Below are positions 36,058-44,242 of a stretch of DNA of 55,889 nucleotides, piece after piece. The DNA is taken from assembly GCF_000346505.1 (NCBI RefSeq), contig NZ_ANOH01000285.1, forward strand, positions 1 to 55,889, in the 5' to 3' direction. The number at the start of each line of letters is the position of its first letter. Positions within the stretch are counted from its first letter, which is position 1. The DNA is from Aporhodopirellula sallentina SM41 (GTDB taxonomy: Bacteria; Planctomycetota; Planctomycetia; Pirellulales; Pirellulaceae). Position numbers and translations under genes: made by a program. The notes under the pieces are model-generated. The model saw only the letters and a list, made by a program, of their open reading frames with translations, did not search any database and was not told where the DNA came from.

Positions 36058-36648
36058 TTACTGACCGACGGAAGTGACCATTTTTTTGAACGATTCGCTA
36101 TTGGCTTTGATAACCGCCTCGGGGCCAATCATTTTGACGAAATACTGACGACGGCGTGGCGAATCGCCTTCGGGTTCGACCAGGATCGCCCCCATCATCG
36201 CGTAGCCTTCGTGACGCACCATGCGACCACCGGCGAACGGTCCGCCACCCATCCGCGTCGCATACTGCCCGGATACCTGCACGGTGTGCACCGCCCATCC
36301 GCCGCTCTGTGTTTCCTTGGGCCCGACGGTTTTTCGATCCGGGCCGCTGAATTGGCCGATCCATCGATCGATGTTCGCCTTCACACCACCGCTGGCGGGC
36401 ATCATCGTGACGCGGGCGGTTTGGGCATCTTCGCCTTCGCCGGCGGAGGCCTGAAATTCGTGTTCGATAATATTGTTTGCCTTGGGTGCCCGTTTGAATT
36501 CGGCCGGGACAACCAGCGTGCCTGCGCCGAAGACGTCAATCTTCTCCGTCGTCGTGGCGGTTTCGTCACCGGATGCCCACAACGGTGCGGCGAGCAGGGT
36601 GAGCACAGCCATGATCAATGTTCGTGGTCGCGTCAAAGCACAATTCAT
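36058..36648 (-). CDS. Secreted hypothetical protein
   Basis: A 196-residue exported protein with a signal sequence (LIMAVLTLLAAPLWAS). The mature part is small and beta-rich (DVFGAGTLVVPAEFKRAPKA, ARVTMMPASGGVKANIDRWI, QFSGPDRKTVGPKET, KMIGPEAVIKANSESFKKMV) and is planctomycete-typical; function unknown. I chose the ATG at 36646-36648, which has AAGGTGA just upstream, over a TTG at 36666. It follows the KAP-like NTPase gene after 11 bases. Confidence 0.82.
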   Translation of the reverse strand: MNCALTRPRTLIMAVLTLLAAPLWASGDETATTTEKIDVFGAGTLVVPAEFKRAPKANNIIEHEFQASAGEGEDAQTARVTMMPASGGVKANIDRWIGQFSGPDRKTVGPKETQSGGWAVHTVQVSGQYATRMGGGPFAGGRMVRHEGYAMMGAILVEPEGDSPRRRQYFVKMIGPEAVIKANSESFKKMVTSVGQ

Positions 36649-36778
36649 CGGAATCACCTTGGGCAATTGGGGGTGGGGTCAGGCAACATAGGCACACGAT
36701 ACTGTCTTGAGGCTGTCAAGATGAGGGGGCTAATCGCGTATTTGCGGGGAAGGCGCCTCTCAGGCTGACATGGAATCC

Positions 36779-36814
36779 GATGCGGACGGATGCGAATCGG
36801 ATGCGGGAGGATGC
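36779..36814. repeat. Four helically phased GATGC repeats
   Basis: GATGC starts at 36779, 36789, 36800 and 36810, three of them as GGATGC. The spacing of 10, 11 and 10 bases puts them on one face of the DNA helix. They lie 150-185 bases upstream of the DoxX-type gene in the 317-base gap before it, where no gene is seen. An operator for a regulator is possible; chance cannot be excluded. Confidence 0.55.
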
Positions 36815-36965
36815 CCGGCGGACTATGCTTCCGACCAATACATTGTCGCACCAGGACACTTTTTGCACCGACAACGGTTGGCGAGCGGAATGTCTGCTGG
36901 CATACTATTCCGCGTCGTTGCAGCAGCAATTGATCCCGCCTTAACCACTTCTGGAGCCCTTTTTA

Positions 36966-37916
36966 GTGGCTAAAATCCTGCTTCTCCCGCTTCGATTGGC
37001 TGTCGGCTACGGCCTTTCACCCCGCCTGTTGGGTCACATTGCGATCGTCATGTTGGTGATCCTGCGGATCACGATCGGCTACCACTTTCTCAGCGAAGGC
37101 ACCGAGAAATACCACGCCGGCAACTGGACCGCGAAGCCCTTTTTCGCCAACGCGACCGGCCCGTTTGCCGGGCAGTTTCGCAAAATGGTGTGGGACCACG
37201 ACGGCGCGATGCGACTGGATCTGAAACAGTCGCAGATCATTTGGGCCACGTACCGCGACGCAATCGCTAACCATTATGGTTTCGACGAGGAGCAAAAAGC
37301 CAACGCGCAGCGAAACTACATCGAGGCCGTTGAACAATTCAAATACATAACGGAACTCAACGCGAACGAGATCGAGGAGTTCCAGTTGGGCCTGGAGCGG
37401 ATCGAATCGCTCGATTTGGACCCCGTCCGCGACGGTGTCAGTTCGCTCGGTGGACAACGCGAAACCGTTCGGCGAGAGTTGACCCAGTTGATCGCCCCGA
37501 CGCTCAACCAGATCGACATGATTTGGGAAAACTACGAGACCTCTCAAAACCAACTCGCCACCGACGAACAGATCGCCCGGCATCCCGCGTACAAACTGGT
37601 GCGCCCGCGAAATGCCATGATGGACACGAGCCTGATCGACGTCATCATTCCCTACTTCGACATCGCCTTGGGATGGTGCCTGATCCTTGGCTTGTTCACC
37701 TCGGTCGCATCGCTCGCGTTGGGCGTTTTCCTGCTCTCGGTATTTTTGAGCCAGTTCCCTCCGACGACGGGACCGGGTTCGTCGAACTATCAACTGATCG
37801 AAGGTTTGGCGTGCTTCGTTCTGGCTGCGACCGGGGCGGGACGTTTCGCCGGACTAGACTTCTTCCTGCACCTGATCATTCGAAAAGTTTGCGGGCCTGA
37901 CGAAGCGGCCGGTTAA
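36966..37916 (+). CDS. DoxX family membrane protein with large inserted domain
   Basis: A 316-residue membrane protein. The first membrane segment (IAIVMLVILRITIGYHFLSE, about 22-41) carries the DoxX signature (R-x-x-x-G-x-x-F-L/S-E-G). The next membrane segments come only at about 226-300 (DVIIPYFDIALGWCLILGLF and LIEGLACFVLAATGAGRFAG). Between them lies a soluble, mostly helical insertion of about 180 residues (residues 45-222) that ordinary DoxX proteins of about 130-150 residues lack. The start is GTG at 36966, supported by GGAG nine bases upstream. A Gfo/Idh/MocA gene follows after 108 bases. A role in membrane redox or thiol chemistry is the family guess. Confidence 0.82.
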   Translation: MAKILLLPLRLAVGYGLSPRLLGHIAIVMLVILRITIGYHFLSEGTEKYHAGNWTAKPFFANATGPFAGQFRKMVWDHDGAMRLDLKQSQIIWATYRDAIANHYGFDEEQKANAQRNYIEAVEQFKYITELNANEIEEFQLGLERIESLDLDPVRDGVSSLGGQRETVRRELTQLIAPTLNQIDMIWENYETSQNQLATDEQIARHPAYKLVRPRNAMMDTSLIDVIIPYFDIALGWCLILGLFTSVASLALGVFLLSVFLSQFPPTTGPGSSNYQLIEGLACFVLAATGAGRFAGLDFFLHLIIRKVCGPDEAAG

Positions 37917-38024
37917 CGGCTCGAACAGATCGCCGGTTGATTCGGAGGAGTTTCACCTGATTCGACCGGTTCCCACCTACTCACTCACCTCTAAGCACCT
38001 TCCCCCGACGGAATTTCCTCTGCG

Positions 38025-39881
38025 ATGGTTGATAAACTCTCAAAAGACCAACGTGACGTTGGCGAATCAAACTACTACAACGCCGTCGGCAGCTACTACG
38101 ATGTCAACCGGCGTGATTTCTTGCGTGGCGTGGTCGCCGCCGGCGCGGCGGGTGGAGCGGGTGTCGGTGCGGCATACTTTGGCTACGGCAAGGTCAACGA
38201 CCCGGTCCGCGTGGCAGTGATCGGAACCGGAGACGAAGGCAATGTTCTGATCGGTGGCTGCAATCCCGAATACGTGGACGTCAAAGCGATCTGCGACATC
38301 CGCCCATTCAGCCAACACCGTGCTTTCCATGGCGATTGGTCGAGCTCATCGGCGCTGAAACGTCGGCCCGGTTTGATCAGCGTCGCGGGTTACAAAGACG
38401 AGGCCGAAGCTCGCCGGAACGTCAAAGTCTACGACGGCAGCAACGGCGGCATCATGGAATGCCTGGATCATCCGGACATCGAAGCGGTGATCATCGCACT
38501 CCCGCTGTGGTTGCACGCACCGGTCGCCGCACTCGCGATGGAACGTGGCCTGCACGTCCTGACCGAAAAACTGATGGCTCACAACGTGGCCCAGTGCAAA
38601 GTCATGGCCCGCATGGCTGGCGAGTTGAAAGACAAGGACGGAAACCCGATCCATTTGGCGACCGGCCACCAACGTCACTACAACGTGAAGTACGAAAACG
38701 CGGTTAACCTGATCCGTTGGGGACTGCTCGGTCAATTGCACCACATCCGTGCCCAGTGGCACCGCGGAAACCTGCCCGGCGGCGACAGTTGGTCGATGCC
38801 GATCCCGGGTGGCGAGATGATCGGATCGGAACGCTTCGATCGCATCGCCAAAGACATCGAATATCGCAAGCGAGCGTTGAAGGAAACGCGGGATCCCGAC
38901 GAACAGGTTCGCTTGAAGAACGAGATCGCACTCTGGGAAGCCTGGGATGCGGACAAGAACGTCGACCCGAAAAAGTTCGGCTACACCGATTTCTCCGTCG
39001 GCGACAAACTCTTCACCGCCGCCGAGGAATTGCACCGATGGCGATTGTTCCAACGAACCGGCGCCGGTTTGATGGCCGAACTCGGTTCGCACCAACTCGA
39101 CGCCGTGAGCATCTTCCTCAGCTCGCTGCGTGACGACGGCAAAAAGGTACACCCACTGACGGTGCACGCTGTCGGAGGCCGCCACATCATGCCGCTCGAC
39201 CGCGAAGTCGGCGATCACGTTTACTGCATGTTCGAATTCCCTGGGCCTGAGTACGCTCCTTCGTTCGATGTCGGCTATTACGACCGCGTCGAAAACTATC
39301 CGAAGTCGAAGAAGGTCAAAGGCGGTTACGAACAAATCGAACCGGTCGCTGGCTACGAAACCGATCCGAACAAGAAGGTCGTCGTGACTTACTCGTCGAT
39401 CAACGGAAACGGCTTTGGCGGTTGGGGCGAAGTCGTGATGGGGTCGAAGGGAACTCTCGTCATGGACAAGGAAACCGACGTTTATCTCTACCGCGGCAGC
39501 GACACGAAGAGCAAAGCAGGCGTTGCCAAGAAAGCCGGCGGATACGCATTGGACACCTCCGCATCAGGCGACTACGCCGCACCGGTCGCTCAAGCAGCAT
39601 CGTCCGGACCGGTCAGTCGCGGTTACCAGGAAGAGATCGAGCACTGGGCGTACTGCATCCGCAACCCAGATCCCGAAAATCGCCCACGGTGCTACCCTGC
39701 CGTCGCGATGGGAGATGCGGTGATCGCTCTGGGAACCAACGTTGCTCTCAAACGAGCCAACCGCGGAGAAAGCGGCTTCATGAAGTTCGAAGAAGAATGG
39801 TTCGACGTCGACAGTGACGCGACGCCAGACGACAGCGACATCGCTGCCGAAACCAAGTTCATGAAAAAGCCGGTCGCCTAG
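38025..39881 (+). CDS. Tat-exported Gfo/Idh/MocA family oxidoreductase
   Basis: A 618-residue NAD(P)-dependent oxidoreductase. A Tat signal (NRRDFLRGVVAAGAAGGAGV) at about residues 28-50 leads to the Rossmann domain with VAVIGTGDEGNVLIGGC, then HPDIEAVIIALPLWLHAPVA and LTEKLMAHNVAQCKVM, the family EKP-like motif with L in place of P. The C-terminal domain has RTGAGLMAELGSHQLDAVSI (family GSHxxD). It is longer than typical family members (about 350-450) because of additional loops. Planctomycetes have many such secreted enzymes, probably acting on sugars released outside the cytoplasm. The cofactor must be loaded before Tat export. A strong terminator follows. Confidence 0.92.
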   Translation: MVDKLSKDQRDVGESNYYNAVGSYYDVNRRDFLRGVVAAGAAGGAGVGAAYFGYGKVNDPVRVAVIGTGDEGNVLIGGCNPEYVDVKAICDIRPFSQHRAFHGDWSSSSALKRRPGLISVAGYKDEAEARRNVKVYDGSNGGIMECLDHPDIEAVIIALPLWLHAPVAALAMERGLHVLTEKLMAHNVAQCKVMARMAGELKDKDGNPIHLATGHQRHYNVKYENAVNLIRWGLLGQLHHIRAQWHRGNLPGGDSWSMPIPGGEMIGSERFDRIAKDIEYRKRALKETRDPDEQVRLKNEIALWEAWDADKNVDPKKFGYTDFSVGDKLFTAAEELHRWRLFQRTGAGLMAELGSHQLDAVSIFLSSLRDDGKKVHPLTVHAVGGRHIMPLDREVGDHVYCMFEFPGPEYAPSFDVGYYDRVENYPKSKKVKGGYEQIEPVAGYETDPNKKVVVTYSSINGNGFGGWGEVVMGSKGTLVMDKETDVYLYRGSDTKSKAGVAKKAGGYALDTSASGDYAAPVAQAASSGPVSRGYQEEIEHWAYCIRNPDPENRPRCYPAVAMGDAVIALGTNVALKRANRGESGFMKFEEEWFDVDSDATPDDSDIAAETKFMKKPVA

Positions 39882-39913
39882 CCGATCGTCTTCACTGCGA
39901 AGAGAAGCTCCAC

Positions 39914-39950
39914 GCCCGCCTATCGTGAATTTCGATAGGCGGGCTTTTTT
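39914..39950 (+). terminator. Rho-independent terminator
   Basis: GCCCGCCTATCG (39914-39925) and CGATAGGCGGGC (39933-39944) form a perfect 12-bp stem with a seven-base loop, followed by TTTTTT (39945-39950). It lies 33 bases after the stop of the Gfo/Idh/MocA gene and should end its transcript. Confidence 0.93.
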
Positions 39951-40022
39951 GTGGCGGCGTGTTTATTTTGGCCGCAATAATCAGGGAACGAACACGCGTT
40001 CCTGGGGCGTTTTTAACGATGC

Positions 40023-40410
40023 AGTGGCCTGAATTCGGGTGAATCCAGCACCGGGATTGGACTCGTCAAAATGCAGAATCCACCACGGTAGCGAAACTCG
40101 CCAACGGGCTGTTGATTTATTCGTTTAACGGGCAGCCAAAGGCGACCTACTTGCCACTGCACGTCGCCTACGGCTACCGGTTAAACGCAATACCGTTCAA
40201 TTTTCGTTTAACCCGTGCCCGAAGGGTAGGTTGTGTTCCGTCAAGCGTCGCCTACGGCTACCGGTCAAACGAAAACGCCATAACCCGGTGCTTCATTGAA
40301 CGGTATTGCGGTTAAACGAAAACAGGTTGACTCTCGATTAAATCGACAAACCGCCAAGAGTTTCGGCGGGTCCTGTGAAACGCCGAAAGTCTTGGCGACT
40401 TTCGCTACGG
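40023..40410. repeat. Composite intergenic repeat, copy B
   Basis: Second copy of the repeat described at 29794-30006, 388 bases long, in the 606-base gap between the terminator and the convergent sulfatase gene. Besides the blocks shared with copy A it carries its own internal duplications: CGTCGCCTACGGCTACCGGT occurs at 40162-40181 and again at 40247-40266, and GCAATACCGTTCAA (40187-40200) is the inverse of TTGAACGGTATTGC (40296-40309), so the middle can fold into a large cruciform. The final block (40383-40410) is the CGAAAGTC-TTGGC-GACTTTCG hairpin. The short frames in it look like by-products of the repeat. Confidence 0.85.
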
Positions 40411-40487
40411 GGGCGACTCGAATTTCTAGCGGCAACCGCCCACGGTTGCGTGCGCTGAATGGTCGTTGAGGACTTGTGAGCCCGGCG

Positions 40488-42716
40488 TTAGGGCTGGGGG
40501 CGCTTGCTGTGGTAGCGCCGCCACGTGTTCATCGACGTTTGCAGGTGCTGCTTTGCGGGTTGTTTGATTTGGTAGCACTGCAGACTCACTTGGCCTTGAT
40601 ACCCAATCTCGTCGAGTACTCGAATGACGCGGCCGACGTCAAAATTTCCCTCGCCCAACGGTTTGATCAGCTCACCCCAATCGCGTGTGCCAGGTGGAAC
40701 GCGATTCGCGCCGCTAATCTGAACTAGCTTCAAATGCGGAGCAATCGATCGCAAGGTTGCTTCGAGTTGAGCGTTCTCGTTTTGCCGCAGAAAGTGACAA
40801 AGGTTGAAGCTGATTCCCAGGTTGGATCGGTCGGCAAGTTTACGCAGGTGTTCGGTTCGCTCGATCGTGTCCGTTCGAAACCCGACATGGGGATACAGGA
40901 CAACATCCAGGTTGTTTGCCTTGGCCTGATCACACACCATGCGGATGACGTTGACAGCATCCTCGTCACTCGCGTTCGCGCCCGAGAGCCCCAACCAAAC
41001 GAGTGTTCCTTTTCCCCGAAGCATGCTGAGATGCTCAACCACCTGCGAGGGAACCTCCTTGCTCGTGGCGGGCAAAACGACGTACGTCGCGGCAACGTTG
41101 ACGTCATGTTTCTCAAACGCCGCAAAGAATTCTTGGCTCGCATTGGCGGGACGAGTGCAGATACCGTCGTACCCCAATCGCTTCAGCAGCAGGGCCTGGT
41201 CTTCGGGAGAAGTTACGCTGCCGAACGCGTTGTCGATGACGGAGAGCGTGCGTTTCTTTCCGGTCTTTGTTCCCGGAGCATCTTTGTCTTTCGCCCTGTG
41301 TTGGATGTAGCGATCGTGCAATTGGCTGAGAACCTCTGGGTGCTGCTGCGCAATATTATTTTCTTCTTTCGGATCTTCGCTGAGATTGTAAAGATTCCAA
41401 TCGGCAGGCCGCTTTGGCTCACCCTTTCCGTAGCGGACGATCTTCCAGTCACCGTATCGCAGTGCCCGGCGATTCACCGACGGCTTCCAGATCCAGTAGA
41501 ACTCGCGTTGAGGAAGCTGCTCATCGTCAAAGAGCACCGGCGCGAGATCGATACCGTCCAGGCTCGCAGGCGGTTCCGCTCCGGTCACTCCCGCCAACGT
41601 TGGGAGCCAATCAACGATGTGAACCTGATCGGACACCGTTTTCGGCTCGATACGACCGGGCCAATTCGCGATCCCGGGAACATGGATCCCGCCTTCCCAT
41701 ACGTCGACCTTTTTGCCACGCATGGGCAGCGGCTGATTGAAGTCCGTCAGTTTCAGGTCGCTCGGGTACGCGTTGCCATTCCACGATCCTTGGGGGCCAT
41801 TGTCTGAAGAAAACAGAATGAGCGTGTTCTCCCGCTGGCCCGCTCGGTCCAACGCAGCCACGACCTCACCGATTGCGTGATCAACGTGGTGGACAGCCGC
41901 GAGGAGCAGGCGTTTCTCAGGATCCGTTTCGGATTGAATCTTGCCGTCGGGATCATTGAACCATTTGATTTCGTCTTCGTTCAACCAACGCTTCGGATTG
42001 GCCGGATCTCGCTGCGTCGGACGGTCGACGAACGTCCCCCGCTCATCCAGTGGCGTGTGCGGGGCATGGAACGTCAACATCATGAAGAACGGTCGATCGT
42101 GGTCCTCCTGGATCACGCGCACCGCGTCTTCGGCGATCAAGTCCGTCGCGTGTTTGCCGTTTTCCGCACCAGGAATCAGCTCGAGATTGCGATGCCAGGT
42201 GTTGTAGAACCCGCCCTTGCGATAGCGGTGGTCGTACATACCAACGGCCCCGGTGAGCGACCCATAGCTGTAGTCGAACCCGTGATGATTGGGGCCGTCC
42301 TCCGGATTCGAACCCATGTGCCATTTACCGATGAGATACGTTTGGTAACCAACCGATTTCATCATGTTCGCCAGGGTTGGCGTTCCGACCGGGAAGCAAC
42401 GCTCGTTGGTCGCCTCCAACGGCGTCTGCCCAAAGCGTCCTGGGTAGCGACCGGTAAAGCACGCCACACGCGTGGGAGTACATTGCGGCATCACATAGTG
42501 ATTCGCGAGCCGCGCCCCCTCAGTGGCGAGCCGATCAAGATTCGGCGTGCAAGCCTTTTGCGGGTTGTTGTAACCGATGTCCGCCCAACCTTGATCATCG
42601 GTGATGATGACCACTACGTTCGGCTTGTCGGCATAAACCGCGGCGGAAAAAAGGGTCACGAACACGATTGCCAGGGCGGGCAAACGACACAAACACAGGT
42701 GTTTAGGCAAGAACAT
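40488..42716 (-). CDS. Sulfatase fused to a xylose isomerase-like TIM barrel
   Basis: A 742-residue exported protein with a signal sequence (residues 1-29). Residues 31 to about 480 form a type I sulfatase: metal site IITDDQGW (40-41 are Asp), the formylglycine motif CTPTR (79-83, Cys79 converted), GKWHMGS, FHAPHTPLDE and FSSDNGPQG. From about residue 490 to the end is a second domain (LSVIDNAFGSV, LGYDGICTR, VVLYPHVGF, ISFNLCHFLRQNE, IGYQGQVSLQCYQ) with the pattern of AP-endonuclease-2/xylose isomerase-like TIM barrels. Such domains are normally separate proteins. The two may act in sequence on a sulfated sugar. No Shine-Dalgarno site is seen; a G-rich strand abuts the start. Confidence 0.92.
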   Translation of the reverse strand: MFLPKHLCLCRLPALAIVFVTLFSAAVYADKPNVVVIITDDQGWADIGYNNPQKACTPNLDRLATEGARLANHYVMPQCTPTRVACFTGRYPGRFGQTPLEATNERCFPVGTPTLANMMKSVGYQTYLIGKWHMGSNPEDGPNHHGFDYSYGSLTGAVGMYDHRYRKGGFYNTWHRNLELIPGAENGKHATDLIAEDAVRVIQEDHDRPFFMMLTFHAPHTPLDERGTFVDRPTQRDPANPKRWLNEDEIKWFNDPDGKIQSETDPEKRLLLAAVHHVDHAIGEVVAALDRAGQRENTLILFSSDNGPQGSWNGNAYPSDLKLTDFNQPLPMRGKKVDVWEGGIHVPGIANWPGRIEPKTVSDQVHIVDWLPTLAGVTGAEPPASLDGIDLAPVLFDDEQLPQREFYWIWKPSVNRRALRYGDWKIVRYGKGEPKRPADWNLYNLSEDPKEENNIAQQHPEVLSQLHDRYIQHRAKDKDAPGTKTGKKRTLSVIDNAFGSVTSPEDQALLLKRLGYDGICTRPANASQEFFAAFEKHDVNVAATYVVLPATSKEVPSQVVEHLSMLRGKGTLVWLGLSGANASDEDAVNVIRMVCDQAKANNLDVVLYPHVGFRTDTIERTEHLRKLADRSNLGISFNLCHFLRQNENAQLEATLRSIAPHLKLVQISGANRVPPGTRDWGELIKPLGEGNFDVGRVIRVLDEIGYQGQVSLQCYQIKQPAKQHLQTSMNTWRRYHSKRPQP

Positions 42717-42747
42717 GGGCGGGGCGAGGGGGGGGTGAAAGGGCGGG
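42717..42747 (+). promoter_or_regulatory. G-quadruplex-prone G tract next to the sulfatase start
   Basis: Five runs of three to eight G (42717-42719, 42721-42724, 42728-42735, 42741-42743 and 42745-42747) with loops of one to five bases satisfy the usual G4 pattern on the plus strand, directly against the minus-strand start codon. The sulfatase mRNA leader is therefore C-rich and has no ribosome-binding site. An effect on transcription through the template strand is conjecture. Confidence 0.55.
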
Positions 42748-43217
42748 CGACACTCACGCCCTGTCCGCAGCCCGAGGATTCATCGAGCGAGAACAACGAG
42801 GCATGACCAGTGTCACGGAAGGTGGGAGGTTGGCGGCCAGAACAGTCATCGTGCGATGTGGTCTCGAGGCCCCCAAAGAACCGCCAAGATACCACGAGCG
42901 AAAACCCTTTTCAGGTCATCGCAGACGAAAGAATGCCAACCCTGCATCAGACGCATCGAGACCGGCACGGACAGCCCCCTCGGCACCGAAAGTGTTCTTG
43001 CGTGCACCTTGCCGGGTTCTTACCGATCCTTGTTGGTTGCAATCGATCGGCGAATAACGTCCGCTGCGAACCGGAACGACCCGCATAAACGGCAGGGAAT
43101 CAGAATCGGCGAGTCGCCTCGAGGAAGATTCTTGGAAGCGGCCCCTGTTTGCAATTAAGCTCGAAATGATTGGTTCACGACTTTGTCATCGTCGATCGTA
43201 GGGCGATGAGTTTTGCT
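42748..43217. other. Intergenic region between divergent genes
   Basis: About 470 bases between the sulfatase and the transglutaminase-like gene, which are divergent. Promoters for both should lie here. Several overlapping short plus-strand frames at 42803-43158 have no recognisable protein features and I do not call a gene. Confidence 0.5.
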
Positions 43218-43230
43218 AGGAGCATATTCC

Positions 43231-44241
43231 ATGGTCTCGACACCGCTGTCTCGCCGTCACTGGCTCGCTTTGTCAGGTAGTTCTCTCGCCGTGTCGATGC
43301 TGCGCGCGGACGAACCAACGTCGGGAGCCAGCGAGTACGACTCGGCGAACGACACCCCGGCTTCTGCTCCCACCTACACTTCCGCGAAGGAGTTCGACTG
43401 GCAGTTCGGCATGAAGCTCCAAACCCCGGTGACGTTCACGAGTGGATTGGTGACGTTTCCGGTGCCGATGGAATGGCCAGAACAGAGCGTTACCCTCGGC
43501 ACGCGAGATGTGTCGGGGCAAATCACTCAAATGCAAGTCCGTGACCTGCCCGGCGGTGCCCGGCAGGTGGTCATTGGGATCGCACGAATGACCGCGAACA
43601 GTTCGGCGAACGTGCTGCTGAACTACCGCATTGAAAAACGAAACATCATCGCGCCTACCGAAACTGATTCACTCGTGATTCCCACTCGCGTGCCACGCGA
43701 CATGCGATCCTACATGGGCAGCAGCCCGATGATCGATAACACCAACCGAGAAATAAGAAGCCTCTCTCGGCAACTCGAGTCCGAGAGGGAAGAAGGGGAA
43801 TCCGCGTGGCAAACCGTTCGCCGAATCTACGACCGGGTGCGAGAGAAGGTGACCTATACCGAAGGGCCGATTCGCAACGCCTCTGACGCATTGAAAGACG
43901 GCAAAGGTGACTGCGAAGACATGACTAGTTTATTCGTGGCCCTTTGTCGCAACGCAAAAATTCCGGCGAGAATGGTTTGGATCCCAGGGCATTGCTATCC
44001 GGAGTTCTACCTCGAACGCGACGGTGGCGGGAACGAGTCAGGGCACTGGTATCCCTGCCAAGCCGCAGGGACCGAGCAGTTCGGCGAGATGCAAGAAGAC
44101 CGCCCGGTGTTGCAAAAAGGCGATCGGTTCAAGGTACCCGAACATCGGAAGATCGTTCGCTATGTCAGCGAGTACTTCCGATGCGATCGCCGCGGAAAAG
44201 GATCACCCAAGATTGACTTCGTCCGAGAGCTGCAATCCTGA
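43231..44241 (+). CDS. Exported transglutaminase-like protein
   Basis: A 336-residue protein with a Tat-like or long signal (SRRHWLALSGSSLAVSM) at the N-terminus, a beta-rich domain (about 45-150) and a transglutaminase-like fold with the catalytic Cys in GDCEDMTSLFVALCR, and likely His in PGHCYPEFYLE and an Asp/Asn later. The family hydrolyses or cross-links amide bonds. AGGAG at 43218-43222, eight bases upstream, supports the ATG at 43231 over a TTG at 43213. It ends one base before the convergent ThuA-DUF1080 gene. The substrate is unknown. Confidence 0.9.
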   Translation: MVSTPLSRRHWLALSGSSLAVSMLRADEPTSGASEYDSANDTPASAPTYTSAKEFDWQFGMKLQTPVTFTSGLVTFPVPMEWPEQSVTLGTRDVSGQITQMQVRDLPGGARQVVIGIARMTANSSANVLLNYRIEKRNIIAPTETDSLVIPTRVPRDMRSYMGSSPMIDNTNREIRSLSRQLESEREEGESAWQTVRRIYDRVREKVTYTEGPIRNASDALKDGKGDCEDMTSLFVALCRNAKIPARMVWIPGHCYPEFYLERDGGGNESGHWYPCQAAGTEQFGEMQEDRPVLQKGDRFKVPEHRKIVRYVSEYFRCDRRGKGSPKIDFVRELQS

Positions 44242-44242
44242 T

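Noticed and set aside
38346-39335. 329-codon minus-strand open frame
   Set aside because: Antisense to the Gfo/Idh/MocA gene, no recognisable domain.
40112-40315. Small open frame in repeat copy B
   Set aside because: It is translated repeat sequence (the VAYGYR pattern occurs twice) and not a gene.
42803-43158. Overlapping small frames between the sulfatase and transglutaminase genes
   Set aside because: Three frames overlap in the same stretch and none shows protein features.
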